8,112 nt of DNA, taken from positions 1 through 8,112 of the forward strand of contig JAFRCB010000052.1 in the NCBI GenBank assembly GCA_017404585.1. The letters run 5' to 3'. Positions within the stretch are counted from its first letter, which is position 1, and each line of letters begins with the position of its first letter. A program made the translations under genes and the position numbers. Source of the stretch: Lachnospiraceae bacterium. Its GTDB lineage: Bacteria > Bacillota > Clostridia > Lachnospirales > Lachnospiraceae. Positions 5,182-8,112 of this stretch are shown here, piece after piece. Under the pieces are notes generated by a model, which did not search any database, was not told the DNA's origin, and saw nothing but the letters and a program-made list of their open reading frames with translations.

Positions 5182-5874
5182 ATGTTGAGAAAAACTGCGA
5201 AATCCATGGCGGCATTTGTCATGGCTTTTCTCTTCTTATGCGGCTGTTCGCATAACAGAGATGAATCCGTAAATACACAGCAGGATATCGCCGAAGAATA
5301 TTTTGGGACGGAATCCGTATCGGATGGATCGAGAGCAGATGGCGAGGATATCAGTCTTTCGGGAAGTCCTTCCGCAAAAGGAAGTGACGAGGCAGCTGAT
5401 TCGTCTGATCAGAGCGTAGAAGAGGCCGGTAATATCTTTATCTATGTCTGCGGCGCGGTCAGAGAACCCGGAGTGTATGTGCTTCCGGAAGGTTCGCGCG
5501 TTTATGAAGCGATCCGGATGGCCGGCGGAATGACGCCGGAGGCCAACGAGGCATTTGTTAATCAGGCAAGAGTCCTTGTTGATGGGGAACAGATCACAGT
5601 CTTTACGAAGGAGGAGACGGAGGGGCTGGATCCTGAAACCTTTGAATATGACGTCCCTGCTGCTGACCCGGTATCGCAGGGGAAGATCAATATCAACAAA
5701 GCCTCGGCTGAGGAACTCACGTCCCTTTCGGGCATAGGTGAAGCCAAAGCTCTGGCGATTATAGAATACAGAGAGACGAACGGTGCATTCCGCGAGACCG
5801 CCGACATTATGAAAGTCAGCGGGATCGGGGAGGCGCTTTATAATAAGATTAAGGACGACATTGATGTCAGTTAG
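5182..5874 (+). CDS. ComEA-like lipoprotein: SLBB domain plus helix-hairpin-helix DNA-binding domain
   Basis: Predicted 230-residue exported protein. Residues 1-21 form a signal peptide: basic MLRKTAK, a hydrophobic core AAFVMAFLFL, then lipobox L-C-G-C with Cys22 as the lipidated residue. An acidic, Ser-rich low-complexity linker (about 25-82) leads to an SLBB domain (about 85-143, starting IFIYVCGAVREPGVY). A second linker joins a ComEA-type double helix-hairpin-helix domain (about 168-228) with INKASAEEL and two GIGEA turns (LSGIGEAKA 182-190, VSGIGEALY 212-220). In competent Gram-positives ComEA is a membrane-anchored receptor that binds incoming double-stranded DNA. This domain order matches, but the usual anchor is a transmembrane helix and here it appears to be a lipid. 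Nine bases separate it from the response regulator gene. No other competence gene is visible, so DNA uptake is inferred from the family only. Confidence 0.85.
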   Translation: MLRKTAKSMAAFVMAFLFLCGCSHNRDESVNTQQDIAEEYFGTESVSDGSRADGEDISLSGSPSAKGSDEAADSSDQSVEEAGNIFIYVCGAVREPGVYVLPEGSRVYEAIRMAGGMTPEANEAFVNQARVLVDGEQITVFTKEETEGLDPETFEYDVPAADPVSQGKININKASAEELTSLSGIGEAKALAIIEYRETNGAFRETADIMKVSGIGEALYNKIKDDIDVS

Positions 5875-5877
5875 GAG
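5873..5877 (+). promoter_or_regulatory. Response-regulator ribosome binding site overlapping the upstream stop
   Basis: AGGAG begins within the TAG stop of the ComEA-like gene (5872-5874) and lies six bases before ATG 5884. This implies translational coupling of the two genes. Confidence 0.7.
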
Positions 5878-5883
5878 TTATAG

Positions 5884-6573
5884 ATGGCGAGAAGAGTATT
5901 GGTCGTAGATGACGAAAAATTGATTGTTAAGGGCATACGTTTTTCACTGGAGCAGGATGGATATGAAGTTACATGCGCGTACGACGGCGAAGAAACAGTG
6001 CAGTACGCCAAACAGACGGAGTTCGATATCATTCTGCTTGACCTCATGCTTCCCAAGCTCTCAGGACTCGAGGTCTGCCAGCAGATCAGAGAGTTCTCCT
6101 CGGTCCCGATCATAATGCTGACCGCCAAGGGGGAGGATATGGACAAGATCCTCGGCCTTGAGTACGGCGCTGATGATTATATAACGAAGCCGTTCAATAT
6201 TCTTGAGGTGAAGGCAAGGATCAAGGCTATTCTCCGCAGGTCCAAGAGACCGGCGGATGATAAGGCCCAGACAAAAACTGTCGAGATCGCCGGACTCAGG
6301 ATGGACTGTGACAGCCGCCGCGTCTATGTGAACGGCAAAGAAATATATCTTACGGCCAAGGAATTCGATGTCCTTGAGCTGCTCGTATTCAATCCGAACA
6401 AGGTCTACAGTCGTGAGAACCTTCTGAATATTGTCTGGGGATATGAGTACCCGGGTGATGTGCGTACCGTGGACGTTCATATCCGCCGCCTGCGCGAGAA
6501 GATCGAGGAGAACCCGTCGGATCCGAAATATGTTCATACTAAGTGGGGTGTAGGTTATTATTTCCAGAGCTGA
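5884..6573 (+). CDS. OmpR/PhoB-family response regulator
   Basis: Cytoplasmic transcription factor of 229 residues, a typical length. The receiver domain (about 4-118) has the acidic pair Asp9-Asp10, phospho-acceptor Asp53 in IILLDLMLP, Thr80 (MLTAKGED), Tyr99 and Lys102 (DDYITKPF); all key residues are intact. A short linker leads to a winged-helix DNA-binding domain (about 133-228) with LTAKEFDVLELL (156-167), the VDVHIRRLREKI recognition-helix segment (196-207) and the terminal wing HTKWGVGYYF. It is translationally coupled to the ComEA-like gene upstream, and the partner histidine kinase follows 46 nt downstream. The sequence resembles the WalR/PhoP/ResD group, but an ortholog cannot be assigned, so no symbol is given. 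Likely targets include its own operon, as is common for the family; no repeat boxes for it were recognised. Confidence 0.95.
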   Translation: MARRVLVVDDEKLIVKGIRFSLEQDGYEVTCAYDGEETVQYAKQTEFDIILLDLMLPKLSGLEVCQQIREFSSVPIIMLTAKGEDMDKILGLEYGADDYITKPFNILEVKARIKAILRRSKRPADDKAQTKTVEIAGLRMDCDSRRVYVNGKEIYLTAKEFDVLELLVFNPNKVYSRENLLNIVWGYEYPGDVRTVDVHIRRLREKIEENPSDPKYVHTKWGVGYYFQS

Positions 6574-6597
6574 TAAACAGCCGAAAGGGATATTTGT

Positions 6598-6610
6598 CCG
6601 GAGCCTCCGG
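6598..6610 (+). other. Small inverted repeat between regulator and kinase genes
   Basis: CCGGAG, C, CTCCGG is a perfect inverted repeat in the 46-nt gap, and no T-run follows. It includes the only GGAG near the kinase start, so folding could mask that ribosome contact. It is too short to call functional. Confidence 0.3.
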
Positions 6611-6619
6611 TTCCGGTTC

Positions 6620-7993
6620 ATGGTCATTCTGATCCTGATCGGTATTGTACCGTGTATAATCGCGACCAATGTCGTAAGCAGAAGTTATAAGAATCGCGCT
6701 GTTTCTTTACGTGAGTCGAGCGTAAAGAATCAGTGCGACATTTTGCGTGCTCATTTAGACTCTGAGGATTATCTGAACAATCTGGATTCCCGGGTAGTGA
6801 ACAGTGAGCTCGCGCTTCTTTCAAATGTCTACAACGGGCGCATAGCCATTATCGATGAAGATTTTAAGGTCGTCACAGATACCTATGATGTTGACATAGG
6901 AAAGACGTCCGTGTCAAAGGAAGTCGTCAGCTGCTTTGAGAGCGGCAAGGGCACGTCGCAGTATGATGACCGCAATGACTATATTATCATGACATTTCCG
7001 ATCGAGGTCAAAAGCCGGGTCACAGGTGTCCTGCTCATTTCTGTCTCCACCAATGAAATCGCACAGAATGCCCGTCTTCTGGAGAACAGGGGTCTTACAG
7101 TCACGGTGATTGCGTCATTTGTAATGCTCATTCTCGGTTATATTCTCGCCGGCATTCTCGTCCGGCCGTTCATGAGAGTCACTCATGCCATCGAAGACGT
7201 CACTGACGGATATCAGGACGAGGCAATTTCAGTACCGGATTACACTGAAACTTTACAGATCACCACGGCATTCAACCAGATGCTGTCCCGGGTCCGGGCA
7301 ATGGACAGTTCGCGTCAGGACTTCGTCTCCAATGTCTCTCATGAGCTGAAGACACCTCTTACATCCATGAAGGTCCTCGCGGATTCACTGAACGGACAGG
7401 AAAATGTGCCTGTCGAGCTGTATAAAGAGTTCATGCAGGACATTACTCAGGAAATTGACAGAATGAACCTGATGATACAGGATCTTCTCACCATGGTTCG
7501 CCTTGATAAGAAAGCAGCCGTGCTCAATATTGAGAAGACCGATGTCGCGTGGATCATCGAAGCCATTATAAAAAGACTGCGGCCTATCGCGGATAAAAGA
7601 GGTATTAAAATCTCATTTGAAAAGGTCGTTTCGGTCGTCGCCGAGGTCGATGCCAGCAAGCTCGAGCTCGCTCTCAGCAATCTCATAGAGAATGCGGTAA
7701 AGTACAATGTTGATGACGGCTGGGTGCGGGTCAACCTCGATGCTGACCGCAAGTATTTCTATGTAGTGATCTCCGACTCCGGGGTGGGGATCCCCGAGGA
7801 GGAGCAGGAGCATATATATGAGAGATTTTACAGGGGGGATAAATCTCATTCAACCGAGATCGAGGGCACAGGACTTGGTCTTGCCATAACAAAGAGCGTT
7901 ATCGTACTCCTTCGAGGGGTGATCAAGGTGAACAGCAGGCCGGGCGAGGGCTCGACGTTCCAGGTCCGCATACCGCTCGTCAGACAGACATAA
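6620..7993 (+). CDS. Membrane sensor histidine kinase (HAMP, HisKA, HATPase)
   Basis: 457 residues from the first ATG. TM1 is at about 1-17, an extracytoplasmic sensor region at about 18-157 (Cache/PAS-like, with RIAIIDEDFKVVTDT at 74-88), TM2 at about 159-181, HAMP at about 182-233, then the dimerisation domain with FVSNVSHELKTPLTSM (235-250), phospho-acceptor His241. The ATPase domain has the N box NLIENAVKY (354-362), G1 DSGVGIP (386-392), F box ERFYRGD (401-407) and G2 GTGLGLAI (416-423). All catalytic motifs are intact. After G2, the usual HGG is replaced by LRG (431-433). It presumably phosphorylates the regulator encoded just upstream. No Shine-Dalgarno sits at proper distance from ATG 6620, and the frame is open back to 6554 with basic residues (VRSLRFRF) fitting a cytoplasmic N-terminus, so the true start may be upstream at a rare codon. 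No cytoplasmic PAS domain is present, unlike WalK. Confidence 0.93.
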   Translation: MVILILIGIVPCIIATNVVSRSYKNRAVSLRESSVKNQCDILRAHLDSEDYLNNLDSRVVNSELALLSNVYNGRIAIIDEDFKVVTDTYDVDIGKTSVSKEVVSCFESGKGTSQYDDRNDYIIMTFPIEVKSRVTGVLLISVSTNEIAQNARLLENRGLTVTVIASFVMLILGYILAGILVRPFMRVTHAIEDVTDGYQDEAISVPDYTETLQITTAFNQMLSRVRAMDSSRQDFVSNVSHELKTPLTSMKVLADSLNGQENVPVELYKEFMQDITQEIDRMNLMIQDLLTMVRLDKKAAVLNIEKTDVAWIIEAIIKRLRPIADKRGIKISFEKVVSVVAEVDASKLELALSNLIENAVKYNVDDGWVRVNLDADRKYFYVVISDSGVGIPEEEQEHIYERFYRGDKSHSTEIEGTGLGLAITKSVIVLLRGVIKVNSRPGEGSTFQVRIPLVRQT

Positions 7994-7998
7994 TACCT

Positions 7999-8006
7999 GA
8001 AGGAAG
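7999..8006 (+). promoter_or_regulatory. Ribosome binding site of the right-edge lipoprotein
   Basis: GAAGGAAG lies four bases before ATG 8011. It is a moderate Shine-Dalgarno, supporting this start and continued operon structure. Confidence 0.55.
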
Positions 8007-8010
8007 TCAG

Positions 8011-8112
8011 ATGAAATCTTTAAAGGCACTTGCTGAAAAATTTATATCATTGGCATTACTTGTGTGCATTGCACTGGCCTTTGCTGCATGCGGCAGCAGC
8101 CAGGAATCGGGC
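8011..8112 (+). CDS. N-terminus of a lipoprotein (cut by window edge)
   Basis: 34 codons are visible. A basic start (MKSLKALAEK) is followed by a hydrophobic stretch (about 11-25) and the lipobox F-A-A-C with Cys27, then GSSQESG, a typical polar linker after a lipidated Cys. It starts 17 nt after the kinase stop on the same strand, so it is probably the fourth operon gene and exported to the membrane surface. The functional domain lies outside the window. Lipoproteins next to Gram-positive two-component systems are sometimes GerMN-domain or kinase-modulating proteins, but nothing here decides this. Confidence 0.75.
   Translation, partial: MKSLKALAEKFISLALLVCIALAFAACGSSQESG

Noticed and set aside
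6598..6610. CCGGAGCCTCCGG as a terminator between the regulator and kinase genes.
   Set aside because: The stem is only 5-6 bp with a minimal loop and no T-run, and the genes are evidently co-transcribed.

Overview
The window looks like a chromosomal segment of a Gram-positive anaerobe of the class Clostridia, most probably Lachnospiraceae or a near relative. The grounds are strong AGGAGG-type ribosome binding sites, moderate GC content with AT-rich intergenic gaps, ArgJ-type (cyclic) arginine synthesis, an ArgG that resembles Lachnospiraceae ArgG from memory, and Gram-positive style lipoproteins and two-component genes. No mobile element, CRISPR array, tRNA or rRNA was seen. The assignment to a family is inference; no search was run.

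Left half (1-5088), arginine biosynthesis. argG (argininosuccinate synthase, minus strand, 3' end cut by the window edge) is divergent from argJ-argB-argD on the plus strand. The roughly 300 bp between them hold four ARG-box-like palindromes spaced about 21 bp apart. They overlap back-to-back promoters whose -35 hexamer is TTGCAT, which contains the TGCAT half-site. This is the layout expected for ArgR/AhrC repression of both directions by arginine. ArgJ recycles the acetyl group from N-acetylornithine to glutamate, ArgB phosphorylates N-acetylglutamate, and ArgD transaminates the semialdehyde. ArgG acts later on citrulline. The intermediate reductase ArgC is absent from the visible part of the cluster, as are argF and argH. 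ArgB carries the C-terminal signature of arginine-sensitive kinases, so feedback inhibition and ArgR repression probably act together. A further ARG-box-like site lies just before argD. A 13-bp-stem terminator follows argD.

Right half (5100-8112), a surface and signalling operon. It has its own promoter region and encodes a lipid-anchored SLBB plus helix-hairpin-helix protein (ComEA-like), an OmpR/PhoB-family response regulator, a membrane sensor histidine kinase, and the first 34 codons of another lipoprotein. All are on the plus strand with gaps of 9 to 46 nt. The most notable points are the lipobox on a ComEA-like DNA-binding protein, its tight coupling to a two-component system, and a histidine kinase whose frame stays open upstream of its first ATG with no standard start codon.

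No wholly new system is evident. The best candidates for follow-up are the ARG-box and promoter architecture, the ComEA-like lipoprotein tied to the two-component operon, and the kinase start.
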